From Arcicella aquatica (GTDB taxonomy: Bacteria > Bacteroidota > Bacteroidia > Cytophagales > Spirosomataceae), in NCBI RefSeq assembly GCF_034928825.1, contig NZ_JAYFUL010000005.1, positions 62,001-126,000 of the forward strand: DNA of 64,000 bases, read 5' to 3'. Every line of letters starts with the position of its first letter. Position 1 is the stretch's first letter. Positions 45,643 through 55,316 of this stretch are shown in pieces. The position numbers and the translations under genes were made by a program. Under the pieces are notes generated by a model that saw only the letters and a program-made list of their open reading frames with translations, did not search any database and was not told where the DNA came from.

Positions 45643-47058
45643 TTAAAAGATATTTTTAACTAAATCAGGAGCTATTCCTAATATAATAGTCAGCGCTGTT
45701 GTTAGAATTAAGATATATTTATAAATAGGCGAGAGTTCTATTTTCGCTGTTTCACCTGTTTTCATGTACGCCGCAATGATTGGTTTAAAGTAATAATAAA
45801 CCCCTACAGCAGACATTAAAATGGCAAGAATTAGAATCCCTTTGAACAATACTGAAGGGTTAGAGAACGCATCACTAAAGATAAAAAACTTACCAAAGAA
45901 GCCAGCAGTCAGAGGAATTCCTGCTAAAGACAACATTGATACGGTTAAAGAAAATGCTAATAATGGATTGTTTTTGGCTAGTCCGTTCAAAGCATCAAAA
46001 CTTTCATCTGCTTTGCCACCTTTAGATTTTGCTTCTGATACTACAATTAATACTGCAAAAGCTGTAATGGTAGCAATGGCATAAGCGAGAGAATAAAACA
46101 AAAGCGAAGAGTTTGTCTCAGGTCTTTTAGCTAATACTGTGATTAACAAATATCCAGCATGAGAGATACTAGAGTAAGCTAGCATTCTCTTGAAGCTTTG
46201 CTGATAAACAGCTGAAATATTACCAATAATTAAGGTTGCACAAACAATATAGACTAATGGATTTCCCCACAAGCCATATACTGAAGGGAAGCATGTTGAT
46301 AAAATACGATAAGTAGCTGCAATACCTGCTGTTTTAACTACTGTTGACATAAATGCTGTAAAGATACTTGGTGCACCCTCATACACATCTGGTGTCCAGA
46401 AGTGAAAAGGTGCTGCCGAAATTTTAAAGAGCAAGCCAACCATTATTAATATTACGCCAGCATACAACAATGGGCCGTATGCACCACCCATTTGTTCTTT
46501 TGCTTGAGCCACTGCTAAACCTATTCCATGAATATCGAATGAACCTGTTGCACCATACACTAATGCTACACCAAACAACAAAATACCTGTCGCAAAAGAA
46601 CCCATTAAGAAATATTTCAGTGCTGCTTCGTTTGAACGTAAACTACGTTTATCTGAACCTGTCAACACATACATTGAAACAGAAAGGATTTCTAAGCCTA
46701 CAAAAAGCATAATCAGGTTCTCGAAAGTTACCATCATGATAGCACCCACCGTAGAAAACAACAAAATAGCATAGTATTCGGCTGGATGCGAGTGTTCGTC
46801 GTCATCACCAAAACTACGAGAGATACCTACAACGAGTAATGTTGACAACAAAATGATAGAAACAAAGTTGACTGATAGATTATTGGTTTTCAACATATTA
46901 TTGAACCAATAATATTCGTGATTCCAGTCTGCGAAATTTAATCCAAGAGCAATAAGGACAAAAACTAGCGTAGCTGGTAATAATATTTTACGGTTGTTCA
47001 AAAAACCTAAAAATAGATTAGAAATCCCGAAGAGTGATAATGCTATAATTGCGTTCAT
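45643..47058 (-). CDS. nuoN: NADH-quinone oxidoreductase subunit N
   Basis: One of the three antiporter-like proton-pumping subunits of complex I. The 471-residue protein has about 14 membrane helices. Conserved features are ALKYFLMGSFATGILLFG, KISAAPFHFWTPDVYEGAP and AYSSISHAGYLL, including the charged Lys and Glu of the proton path. It lies 73 bp after nuoM on the same strand and directly before gtrA. Confidence 0.95.
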   Translation of the reverse strand: MNAIIALSLFGISNLFLGFLNNRKILLPATLVFVLIALGLNFADWNHEYYWFNNMLKTNNLSVNFVSIILLSTLLVVGISRSFGDDDEHSHPAEYYAILLFSTVGAIMMVTFENLIMLFVGLEILSVSMYVLTGSDKRSLRSNEAALKYFLMGSFATGILLFGVALVYGATGSFDIHGIGLAVAQAKEQMGGAYGPLLYAGVILIMVGLLFKISAAPFHFWTPDVYEGAPSIFTAFMSTVVKTAGIAATYRILSTCFPSVYGLWGNPLVYIVCATLIIGNISAVYQQSFKRMLAYSSISHAGYLLITVLAKRPETNSSLLFYSLAYAIATITAFAVLIVVSEAKSKGGKADESFDALNGLAKNNPLLAFSLTVSMLSLAGIPLTAGFFGKFFIFSDAFSNPSVLFKGILILAILMSAVGVYYYFKPIIAAYMKTGETAKIELSPIYKYILILTTALTIILGIAPDLVKNIF

Positions 47059-47131
47059 GTTTCAAATTTGAAAACTTGAATAGTTGAATTTCTGAAAAGG
47101 CAAAAACAATTTCACAAATCCAATAATCAAA

Positions 47132-48583
47132 TTATTTGATGATTGATAATAATTGGCTAACAGCTGGTTCAGTTAATTTTAAGAAAATATTCGGTGCAAT
47201 ACCCAAAGCAATTACTAAGAATGAAAGCGGTAACAAGACTGCTTTTTCATTAAAAGTCAAATCAGCGAATCCTTCTGTAATTGGAGAAGTATGACCAAAC
47301 ATTGATTTTTGAACCATTCTTAACATATAAACTGCTCCTAAAATGATGGTTAATCCTGCTACTGCTCCTATCCAAGCATTGTATTCATATACTCCTTTCA
47401 ATAACAAAAATTCACCAACAAAACCATTGGTAAGTGGTAAGGCAACTGAACCCAACATTAAAATGATGAAGTAAACCGTCAGGTTTGGAGTCGTTTGTGT
47501 AATTCCGCCTAAAAGTGCTAATTCACGTGATTTTGTTCTTCTTTCAATAATTTCTACCACAAAGAATAAACCAACTACGTTAATACCGTGTGCCAACATC
47601 TGAATCAACGCTCCCTGAATACCGTCAAGGTTTCCTGAAAAAATACCTGCCGACATCAATCCTACGTGTGCAAATGATGAATAGGCAATCAATCGTTTCA
47701 TGTCTTTTTGCTGAATAGCAATCACCGAACCATAAATGATACCAATTACAGAAAGGATGATGGCAACAAAGCCCCACTTTTCAACACCTAGTGGAACAAT
47801 TGGTAAGATAAAGCGAATTAAGCCATAAACACCCATTTTCAACATAATACCCGATAAAAGCATTGTTCCTGCCGTAGGAGCTTCCTGATAAGTATCTGGT
47901 TGCCAAGTATGGAATGGGAAAAGTGGCATTTTAATAGCAAAAGCAATAAAAAATGCACCAAATAAATAACTCTGAGTTGATATTTCTAATCCTTTTGCAG
48001 ATTGATAAATCACATTAATATCTGAAGAATGTGTTCCTGGTGTTAGTAAATACAAGTACACTAATGCCAACAACATAAACAAAGAACCAAACAATGTATA
48101 CACAAAAAACTTGAATGTTACTTTAATACGATTCTCTCCGCCCCAAATAGCGGCAATAAAATAGATAGGAATCAAAGCGGCTTCAAAGAAGAAATAGAAA
48201 AGGAAAGCATCTTTAGCAGTAAATACGCCTACTAATGCCGCTTGCATAAACAATATCAATGCATACAGTTTTGAAGCATTTGGATAATTATTCCCAAAAG
48301 TAGAAAGGATGATAAATGGCACCATTAAAGTAGTAAGAATTACCAATATCAAACTGATACCATCCACGCCTACAGAAAACTTAATACCTGCAGAATGAAT
48401 CCAATCGTAACTAACACTAAATTGTGAAGTAACATCTGGTACAAATGACTTATACAAATATACCCCTAAAGCCAACTCAGCAAAAGCAAAGACAAGGGCA
48501 ACAGTTTTAGCGGTTTCTCCCTTGATGGCTAATGTAATTAGCCCTGCAATAATGGGAAGAAGAATGAGAGAAAGTGTTAGCAT
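47132..48583 (-). CDS. nuoM: NADH-quinone oxidoreductase subunit M
   Basis: The 483-residue antiporter-like subunit of complex I has about 14 membrane helices. Conserved parts include FFEAALIPIYFIAAIWGG, KMPLFPFHTWQPDTYQEAP and LIAYSSFAHVGLMSAGIFSG. It sits between nuoL and nuoN in the standard K-L-M-N order. Confidence 0.96.
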   Translation of the reverse strand: MLTLSLILLPIIAGLITLAIKGETAKTVALVFAFAELALGVYLYKSFVPDVTSQFSVSYDWIHSAGIKFSVGVDGISLILVILTTLMVPFIILSTFGNNYPNASKLYALILFMQAALVGVFTAKDAFLFYFFFEAALIPIYFIAAIWGGENRIKVTFKFFVYTLFGSLFMLLALVYLYLLTPGTHSSDINVIYQSAKGLEISTQSYLFGAFFIAFAIKMPLFPFHTWQPDTYQEAPTAGTMLLSGIMLKMGVYGLIRFILPIVPLGVEKWGFVAIILSVIGIIYGSVIAIQQKDMKRLIAYSSFAHVGLMSAGIFSGNLDGIQGALIQMLAHGINVVGLFFVVEIIERRTKSRELALLGGITQTTPNLTVYFIILMLGSVALPLTNGFVGEFLLLKGVYEYNAWIGAVAGLTIILGAVYMLRMVQKSMFGHTSPITEGFADLTFNEKAVLLPLSFLVIALGIAPNIFLKLTEPAVSQLLSIIK

Positions 48584-48644
48584 ATTTTTTTATCAATCGG
48601 ATTTGTAATGAGCAAATCTTTCAATGTATTTAATTGTCTTTAAT

Positions 48645-50546
48645 CTATCCCAAAAGGAAACTTTTCAAGCCCCAAACTAATATGACTGCAATAGATAACA
48701 CCATTGCAAAAATATAATAACCTGTTGTTCCACTTTGAAGCAAACGAATTTCGCCAGAGAGTGTCTTTACTAATTTTCCTATACTTTCTACAATTAAATC
48801 AATTACTAGGAACTCAATAACCGAAGTAAAGAAATTAGAAAGTACTGTGATTGGTTTTACAAAAATGGCATTGTACAATTCGTCTATATAATACTTATTG
48901 TAAATTACTTTTTGTAAACCACTTTCTTGCCCTTCCGCTAATGGAACGTTTTTCTTCACAACGTATATGAAGTAGGCAACACCAGCAGAAACCAAAGCCG
49001 CTATTACTGAAACAATCATTAATTTTATTTCAAGAGATTCATCAACTGCGACGTGTTCAAGCGCTGATTGCTCAAACAATGGAGCCATAAATGCTGCTAA
49101 ACTAGCATGACCCCCAAAAATATGTGGGAAGTTAAAGAATCCGCCTATTGCTGAAAGTACTGCAAGAATCATCAAAGGGACAGTCATCGCAAGGGGTGAC
49201 TCGTGCAAATGATGCTTTTGTTCTTCTGTTCCTCTGAATTCTCCGAAAAATGTAAGGAATAATAAACGGAACATATAGAATGAGGTCATTATTGAACCCA
49301 ATACACCAAAAGCCCACATTAATTTATTATGCTCGAAAACGTGTGCTAAGATTTCGTCTTTAGAGAAGAACCCTGCGAAAGGAGGAATACCAGAGATAGC
49401 AATGGTAGCAATCAAGAAGGTAATGAAGGTGATAGGCAATTTTTTACGAAGCCCACCCATTGAACGAATATCTTGTTCATCAGACATAGCATGAATCACA
49501 GAACCCGCTCCTAAGAACAAAAGTGCTTTGAAGAATGCGTGAGTCATTACATGGAAGAATGAAGAAGAATAAGCCATTACTCCCAAGCCCATAAACATAT
49601 AGCCTAGTTGCGAAACCGTTGAATAAGCCAATACCTTTTTAATATCATTTTGGAAAAGACCAATAGAAGCCGCCAACAAGGCAGTAGCCAACCCTACCCA
49701 AGCTACGATATCAAGCGTTTCGGGTGCTAGTGAATACATAACATTCGAGCGAATAATCATGTAAATACCAGCCGTTACCATCGTAGCTGCGTGGATTAAA
49801 GCAGATACGGGTGTCGGACCAGCCATCGCATCTGGCAACCATGTATATAATGGAATCTGTGCCGATTTACCCATTGCTCCAACGAACAAAAGAATCGTGA
49901 TATAAAACAACGTTTTGTCGCCAGAAGAATATCCATCTTCTACTACTTTTCTAAATACTTCTGAATATTCAACAGAACCAAAATGAGTAATTATCAAGAA
50001 AATACCCAATAGAAAGCCTAAATCACCGATACGGTTCATAATAAAGGCTTTACGTGCGGCATTTCCGTAATTACTATTCTTATTCCAGAAACCAATTAAT
50101 AAATATGAACATAAACCTACGCCTTCCCAACCAATGAACATTACGACATAGTTTGAGCCTAATACTAGTAAAAGCATGAAGAACAAGAAGAGATTTAAGA
50201 AAGCAAAAAACTTTCCGAAGCCTTCGTCATGACTCATGTAGGCAATAGAGTAAATATGAATTAGCGTTCCTACCCCAGTAATGATTAAAAGCATCAACAA
50301 CGAAAGTTGATCTAGCTGAAATGACATCGAGATATTCAGGGTGCCAACTGTAATCCAGTCGAACAAATGAACAATCTGAGGTTGACCATTAAAGCCTAAA
50401 AACAAGGTTAAAGCACAAGCAAATGAGGCAAATGCTACCGCAGAGCTAATAATACCAGCTAGAGACTTTGGAACATGGCGGAATCCGATTCCATTGATAA
50501 GGAAGCCGATTAAGGGAAATAGTGGAATGAGTGTAATTAGAGACAT
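48645..50546 (-). CDS. nuoL: NADH-quinone oxidoreductase subunit L
   Basis: The 633-residue largest antiporter-like subunit of complex I has about 15-16 membrane helices with the long lateral C-terminal helix. Typical parts are FIGWEGVGLCSYLLIGFW, KSAQIPLYTWLPDAMAGPTP, SALIHAATMVTAGIYMI and AYSTVSQLGYMFMGLG. It has normal family length and follows nuoK by 55 bp. Confidence 0.97.
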   Translation of the reverse strand: MSLITLIPLFPLIGFLINGIGFRHVPKSLAGIISSAVAFASFACALTLFLGFNGQPQIVHLFDWITVGTLNISMSFQLDQLSLLMLLIITGVGTLIHIYSIAYMSHDEGFGKFFAFLNLFLFFMLLLVLGSNYVVMFIGWEGVGLCSYLLIGFWNKNSNYGNAARKAFIMNRIGDLGFLLGIFLIITHFGSVEYSEVFRKVVEDGYSSGDKTLFYITILLFVGAMGKSAQIPLYTWLPDAMAGPTPVSALIHAATMVTAGIYMIIRSNVMYSLAPETLDIVAWVGLATALLAASIGLFQNDIKKVLAYSTVSQLGYMFMGLGVMAYSSSFFHVMTHAFFKALLFLGAGSVIHAMSDEQDIRSMGGLRKKLPITFITFLIATIAISGIPPFAGFFSKDEILAHVFEHNKLMWAFGVLGSIMTSFYMFRLLFLTFFGEFRGTEEQKHHLHESPLAMTVPLMILAVLSAIGGFFNFPHIFGGHASLAAFMAPLFEQSALEHVAVDESLEIKLMIVSVIAALVSAGVAYFIYVVKKNVPLAEGQESGLQKVIYNKYYIDELYNAIFVKPITVLSNFFTSVIEFLVIDLIVESIGKLVKTLSGEIRLLQSGTTGYYIFAMVLSIAVILVWGLKSFLLG

Positions 50547-50601
50547 AATTCTAATTTGAAAGTTTTCTAAATTTGAGATGATAATGTTTTAAATTGGAAA
50601 A

Positions 50602-50931
50602 TTACCATTTCAATTTATTCAACAAACCAACATCAATTGTCTGGATATTTCTATAAATCATCACGATGATAGCAAGCCCAACAGCTACTTCGGCTGCGGC
50701 TACTGCCATGATAAAAAATACAAAGATTTGTCCAGAGGGGTCAGCTTTATAAGATGAAAATGCTACCAGTAATAAATTTACGGCATTCAGCATTAATTCA
50801 ACCGACATGAAGATGATGATTGCGTTGCGGCGTGTTAATACGCCAATAATTCCGATACAAAATAAGGCTGTACTGAACCAGACATAATAGTTCAAATCTA
50901 TTTCACGGATGACATCAGGTATTTGTTGCAT
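50602..50931 (-). CDS. nuoK: NADH-quinone oxidoreductase subunit K
   Basis: A 109-residue subunit with three membrane helices. FMSVELMLNAVNLLLVAF carries the conserved Glu of helix 2, and AAAEVAVGLAIIVMIYR the one of helix 3. It is the first complex I gene here: nuoA-J are not in the window, so either the K-L-M-N block is separated from them or they lie elsewhere on the chromosome. Upstream is a terminator of a different gene and no clear promoter. Confidence 0.95.
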   Translation of the reverse strand: MQQIPDVIREIDLNYYVWFSTALFCIGIIGVLTRRNAIIIFMSVELMLNAVNLLLVAFSSYKADPSGQIFVFFIMAVAAAEVAVGLAIIVMIYRNIQTIDVGLLNKLKW

Positions 50932-51076
50932 GAGTATAGCGTTTCTGCTTGAGAACTTAATTAAACGAAACTTATTTTGCTAAATCAAAAAGCACTACTT
51001 GTTTATTGAATCTTATAATGTACTTATGAAAACTTATCAGCAAAATTAAGGAAAAACTGATAAAAGCATAAAAACA

Positions 51077-51120
51077 AAAGACAAAAGTGTAGGTTTATTC
51101 TGCCCAGACCTTTGTCTTTT
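51077..51120 (-). terminator. Terminator of the exonuclease gene
   Basis: AAAAGACAAA (51077-51086) pairs with TTTGTCTTTT (51111-51120), with a shorter inner stem (AGGT/ACCT); on the minus strand a T-rich tail follows. Confidence 0.65.
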
Positions 51121-51126
51121 GCTATT

Positions 51127-51942
51127 TTACTTGTTATTGAAAGCTCTAAGCTTTATTTCTGTGAGTTTTCTCTTGGTATCCATCGGAAAATCACCCTTCA
51201 TCATCCAATCATAATATGACGGTTCTTCCTTCAATACTTGCACAACTGGCTTGCCAGCATGCTTGCCGAAATTGATTACTTCAATTCCTTCTTTATTGAA
51301 AGCCATTCTTTGTGCAAAATCTACGAGTTTAGAGGCCGTGATTTCGTGCAAAGCATCCATGTCATTTTTTACGGGCTCAATCTCAACACCATTACTATCT
51401 TTAATTTTCACGCCTTCATAATGTTTTACTTGGGCGTTCAAAACTTCGAGCGTAGCAATTGTATCAGCCTCTGCCGAGTGTGCATCGATTAATTCTTTTT
51501 TACAATAAAATTTATAGGCGGCCGATAGCGTACGAGGTTCCATCAAATGAAAAATACGTTGTGCATCAATCAGCCTACGATTTTTAACATCAAAATCTAT
51601 CTCGTTTCTAAGAAATTCTTCTACTAAAATCGGAACATCGAAACGATTTGAATTAAAACCAGCTAAATCACACCCTTCTAAAAACTGAGCCATCGATTTG
51701 GCTATTTGTTTAAAGGTGGGTTCGTTCTTAATGTCTTCATCATAAATACCATGCACCAATGATGACTCCAAAGGAATAGGTATTTCAGGATTTACACGAC
51801 GGGTTTTGACTGTAACAGTACCATCAATATTTGCTTTGGCAATACTGATTTCTACGATACGGTCTTTTACAACATTTACACCTGTCGTTTCTAGATCGAA
51901 AACGGCAAGAGGTTTACGGAGTTTGAGCTGATGGTTGAGCAT
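51127..51942 (-). CDS. DEDD-family 3'-5' exonuclease (DNA polymerase III epsilon-like)
   Basis: The 271-residue product has the ExoI motif PLAVFDLETTGVNVVKDRIVE (Asp16, Glu18), ExoII GFNSNRFDVPILVEEF and ExoIII HSAEADTIATLEVL. This is the DEDDh class that includes DnaQ. A C-terminal part (about 195-271) with INFGKHAGKPV and PSYYDWMMKGDFP is the small domain usual in Bacteroidota homologues. ATG 51942 is preferred over TTG 51960, because a -7 box at 51973-51980 would leave almost no leader for the longer form. It could serve as a proofreading or repair nuclease. Confidence 0.9.
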   Translation of the reverse strand: MLNHQLKLRKPLAVFDLETTGVNVVKDRIVEISIAKANIDGTVTVKTRRVNPEIPIPLESSLVHGIYDEDIKNEPTFKQIAKSMAQFLEGCDLAGFNSNRFDVPILVEEFLRNEIDFDVKNRRLIDAQRIFHLMEPRTLSAAYKFYCKKELIDAHSAEADTIATLEVLNAQVKHYEGVKIKDSNGVEIEPVKNDMDALHEITASKLVDFAQRMAFNKEGIEVINFGKHAGKPVVQVLKEEPSYYDWMMKGDFPMDTKRKLTEIKLRAFNNK

Positions 51943-51972
51943 AAATAATATAGACCTCAATTAGAGGTTTTG

Positions 51973-51980
51973 CAAAGTTA
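51973..51980 (-). promoter_or_regulatory. Candidate -7 box of the exonuclease gene
   Basis: Minus-strand TAACTTTG, an exact TAnnTTTG match 31 bp before the chosen ATG. Confidence 0.4.
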
Positions 51981-52024
51981 GCCAAAATAAATCTGAAACG
52001 AGTGAGAGTTTAAATTCTTCTTTC

Positions 52025-52032
52025 TATTTTTG
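52025..52032 (+). promoter_or_regulatory. Candidate -7 box of the polyprenyl synthase gene
   Basis: TATTTTTG, an exact TAnnTTTG match, giving a leader of about 60 nt. It is divergent to the exonuclease promoter 45 bp away. Confidence 0.4.
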
Positions 52033-52097
52033 GCAATTCATAACATTTCTAACATGAAGTGCGTTACTTCTTAATAAGAAGAACCATCAATTATTAA

Positions 52098-53069
52098 ATG
52101 AAACTTACACAATTCGTACAAGCTCTCAACGAAGAATTTTCACAGCAAACTTACGGCGAACATCCCGAAGAATTATATGAACCCATTCGATATTTAATGT
52201 CATTGGGTGGTAAAAGAATGCGTCCATTAATGACGTTGATGGCAACAGCCTTATTCACAGACGATTGGCAAAAAGCAATAAAGCCTGCAACTGCCGTGGA
52301 AGTATTCCATAATTTCACTTTAATGCATGATGACATCATGGATAAAGCGCCGTTACGTCGGGGAAAACCTACTGTTCATGCCAAATGGAATGATAATACG
52401 GCCATTCTTTCTGGGGATGTAATGCTGGTACAAGCTTACGAATTATTAATGTTTGTAGAAGATACTCGATTTAAAAAAGCATTAAAAAGATTTAATCGTA
52501 CAGCCGCAGAAGTTTGTGAAGGTCAGCAATTGGATATGAATTTTGAAAAACGTGAGGACGTTAGTGAAGAAGAATATCTGGAAATGATAAAGTTGAAAAC
52601 GTCGGTATTATTAGGATATGCCCTAGAGCTTGGCGGAATCATAGGCGGAGCAAGCGATAAATCATGTGATTTATTGTATAATATTGGTTTAAATATTGGC
52701 TTAGGGTTTCAATTGAAAGATGATTTATTGGATGTTTACGGAGACCCCGAAAAATTTGGTAAGCAAGTAGGCGGTGACATTATTTCTAATAAAAAGACTT
52801 TTATGCTGATAGAAGCCTTAGAAAAAGCGACAGGCGATACAAAAATTGAATTAAATAAATGGCTTTCTTTAGAAGAATTTGATGCGACGGAGAAAGTAAA
52901 AGCTGTTACTGCTATTTATGATTGCTTGGGAATAGACCAATTGGCTAAAATTAAGATAAATGCTTATTTTGATAAAGCCTTTGAAGCCCTAGATTCACTA
53001 AAGGTAGATGATGAAAGAAAGGCTGTGTTACGAACATTCGCTGAAACTTTGATTGATAGAGAGGTTTAG
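52098..53069 (+). CDS. Trans-polyprenyl diphosphate synthase (FPP/GGPP synthase family)
   Basis: The enzyme elongates allylic diphosphates with IPP. The 323-residue protein has both Asp-rich motifs: LMHDDIMDKAPLRRG (Asp78, Asp79, Asp82) and GFQLKDDLLDVYGD (Asp208, Asp209, Asp212). The first motif is the DDxxD form rather than the DDxxxxD of classical bacterial FPP synthases. The product length cannot be fixed from sequence; a Phe at position 73, five residues before the first Asp, suggests a shorter product. With dxr at 54 kb it belongs to isoprenoid supply for quinones and undecaprenyl carriers. Confidence 0.9.
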   Translation: MKLTQFVQALNEEFSQQTYGEHPEELYEPIRYLMSLGGKRMRPLMTLMATALFTDDWQKAIKPATAVEVFHNFTLMHDDIMDKAPLRRGKPTVHAKWNDNTAILSGDVMLVQAYELLMFVEDTRFKKALKRFNRTAAEVCEGQQLDMNFEKREDVSEEEYLEMIKLKTSVLLGYALELGGIIGGASDKSCDLLYNIGLNIGLGFQLKDDLLDVYGDPEKFGKQVGGDIISNKKTFMLIEALEKATGDTKIELNKWLSLEEFDATEKVKAVTAIYDCLGIDQLAKIKINAYFDKAFEALDSLKVDDERKAVLRTFAETLIDREV

Positions 53070-53094
53070 CTTAAATTTGTCAAGAAATATTGTG

Positions 53095-53130
53095 GCAGTC
53101 GAACCATTTGTTTCGACTGCTTTTGTTTTA
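53095..53130 (+). terminator. Terminator after the polyprenyl synthase gene
   Basis: GCAGTCGAA (53095-53103) pairs with TTCGACTGC (53112-53120), followed by TTTTGTTTT. Confidence 0.8.
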
Positions 53131-53190
53131 TGAAAAAAGAAACCTATTGTACCTTAATATATTTTTCCACAGATATTCTAAAAAAATAAT

Positions 53191-53808
53191 ATGTCATTAA
53201 CTTTCATTTTTATTGGAATTACTGTTGCTCTTAGCCTTTATGCTTGGAACAACCAAACCATTATGAATAAATGGATTATGAATCCTTATTCAGTAAAGCA
53301 ATACAAAGAATATTATCGTTTCTTAACGTCAGGTTTTCTACATGCTGATTATGGACACTTATTCTTTAATATGCTGAGTTTATATTTCTTTGGAGATATC
53401 GTAGAATATTATTTTTCAGGCATTTTTGGTGCTGATATTGGTTCGTTATTATATGCTGTATTATACTTATTGGGTATTATCGTGGCCAATGTTCCGAGTT
53501 ATGCCGACCATAAAAATGACCGTTATTATAATGCCTTGGGCGCATCAGGTGGGGTTTCGGCAGTGGTGTTTTCAGCCATACTTTTTCAGCCTACTGCTCA
53601 AATATATGTGTATTTTTTCCCAGTGCCGGGCTTTGTATATGCTATTTTATATTCGGCTTATTCATTCTACATGTCTAAACGAAATTTAGATAATATCGGT
53701 CACTCTGCCCACTTATACGGTGCTGCTTTTGGGGTTGCTTTTACATTACTCTTACAGCCATCATTATTTTCGCACTTTATTAATCAAATTCTAGGCTGGA
53801 GTCTTTAA
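53191..53808 (+). CDS. Rhomboid-family intramembrane serine protease
   Basis: Rhomboids cut membrane helices within the bilayer. The 205-residue protein has about six membrane helices. The active-site residues are visible: Ser119 in ALGASGGVSA, His174 in SAHLYGAAFG, and the conserved HLFFN (His56, Asn60) that shapes the oxyanion site. There is no extra N- or C-terminal domain. Substrates are unknown. It appears to be a single gene. Confidence 0.93.
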   Translation: MSLTFIFIGITVALSLYAWNNQTIMNKWIMNPYSVKQYKEYYRFLTSGFLHADYGHLFFNMLSLYFFGDIVEYYFSGIFGADIGSLLYAVLYLLGIIVANVPSYADHKNDRYYNALGASGGVSAVVFSAILFQPTAQIYVYFFPVPGFVYAILYSAYSFYMSKRNLDNIGHSAHLYGAAFGVAFTLLLQPSLFSHFINQILGWSL

Positions 53809-54075
53809 TTTTATACCATAATTCAAACGAGAGATATAAGAATGTCCTTCTTTGTGATTTCTAACCAAGCTTTTAATAAGTACCTTTAAATATAATTGAT
53901 ATTTTATTAGCGAATTGTCTGATAATTAATGAGTCAAAAATTAAATGATATAATGAAATAGAATAATTTGTGAGCGGTTCGCCACAGTTTAAAGGTGTTA
54001 ATCACTCATTAAATCGCTCAGTTACTTAATAAGATTCATAGCTTACAGCTCATGGCTGATAGCTACTTATAATTT

Positions 54076-55227
54076 ATGCAAAAAAGAAAAATTGCCATTT
54101 TGGGCTCAACGGGTTCAATCGGAACACAAGCCTTAGAAGTAATAAAAGCAAACGAAAACATTTTCGAAGTTGAAGTACTAACTGCTCAGAACAATGCTGA
54201 TTTATTGATTGAACAAAGCTTGGCTTTCAAGCCAAATTGTGTTGTAATTGGTAATGACGATCTATACGATAAAGTACATTCAGCTCTAGATTCGGCAGGC
54301 ATCAAGGTGTATGCTGGTGCAAAAGCACTCGAAGCCGTTGTTCAAATGGATGCTATTGATATTGTACTTACCTCAATGGTTGGCTATGCTGGCTTATTAC
54401 CCACTATCAAGGCCATTGAAGCAGGCAAACACATTGCCTTGGCTAATAAAGAAACCTTGGTGGTTGCAGGTGAATTAATTACTAAACTTGCCGAAGAAAA
54501 AGGCGTAAACATCTACCCTGTCGACTCTGAGCATTCTGCTATCTTTCAATGCTTAGTAGGTGAATTTCATAACCCTATCGAAAAAATTATCCTGACCGCT
54601 TCTGGTGGGCCTTTCAGAGGAAAAAAACGGGAAGACTTATTAAACGTGACCAAAGCACAAGCCCTAAAACATCCAAACTGGGTGATGGGTGCTAAAATCA
54701 CAATTGATTCGGCCAGTTTGATGAATAAAGGGCTAGAGGTAATTGAGGCTAAATGGTTATTCGGGCTGAAGGCTTCTCAAATCGAAGTAGTGGTTCATCC
54801 TCAGTCAATTATTCATTCATTGGTGCAGTTTGAAGATGGTTCAATGAAGGCACAAATGGGCTTGCCTGATATGAAATTGCCAATTCAATTTGCTTTGGGC
54901 TTTCCTAACAGACTAAAGTCGGATTTTCCACGTTTTGACTTCACAAAATATCCGTCTCTCACATTTGAACAACCTGATACCGAAACATTTCGTAACTTGC
55001 AATTAGCTTTCACAGCGATGGACAAAGGGGGCAACCTTGCGTGTATCATGAATGCAGCCAACGAAATTGCCGTTGAAGCATTTTTGCAGGATAAAATCGG
55101 CTTTTTACAGATGCCAGACCTTATCGAAAACTGTATGAATAAAGTAACATTCATTCCTCAGCCAAGTATCGACGATTATATACAAACAGACCAAGAAACA
55201 CGAAGACTAGCCCAAACGCTAGTTTGA
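54076..55227 (+). CDS. dxr: 1-deoxy-D-xylulose-5-phosphate reductoisomerase
   Basis: Dxr makes methylerythritol 4-phosphate, the committed step of the non-mevalonate isoprenoid pathway. The 383-residue protein starts with the NADPH-binding IAILGSTGSIGTQALEVI. The metal-binding PVDSEHSAIFQCL is present, as are the SGGPFRG and KITIDSASLMNKGLEVIEAKWLF segments. The flexible loop near HPQSIIHSLV is also present. The 267 bp before it hold no recognisable promoter. rseP follows by 89 bp, a common bacterial neighbour pair. Confidence 0.97.
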   Translation: MQKRKIAILGSTGSIGTQALEVIKANENIFEVEVLTAQNNADLLIEQSLAFKPNCVVIGNDDLYDKVHSALDSAGIKVYAGAKALEAVVQMDAIDIVLTSMVGYAGLLPTIKAIEAGKHIALANKETLVVAGELITKLAEEKGVNIYPVDSEHSAIFQCLVGEFHNPIEKIILTASGGPFRGKKREDLLNVTKAQALKHPNWVMGAKITIDSASLMNKGLEVIEAKWLFGLKASQIEVVVHPQSIIHSLVQFEDGSMKAQMGLPDMKLPIQFALGFPNRLKSDFPRFDFTKYPSLTFEQPDTETFRNLQLAFTAMDKGGNLACIMNAANEIAVEAFLQDKIGFLQMPDLIENCMNKVTFIPQPSIDDYIQTDQETRRLAQTLV

Positions 55228-55316
55228 TATTTATCAATATTTATTTAATCAGTAAAGAAATCTCAAAACACAAATCGTAAATAGTCAATTAAATTTTACG
55301 AGATAACACTTAGCAA

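Noticed and set aside
53971..53999. GGTTCGCC-containing stretch as a tRNA
   Set aside because: No acceptor or anticodon stem can be formed; no tRNA or rRNA gene was recognised anywhere.
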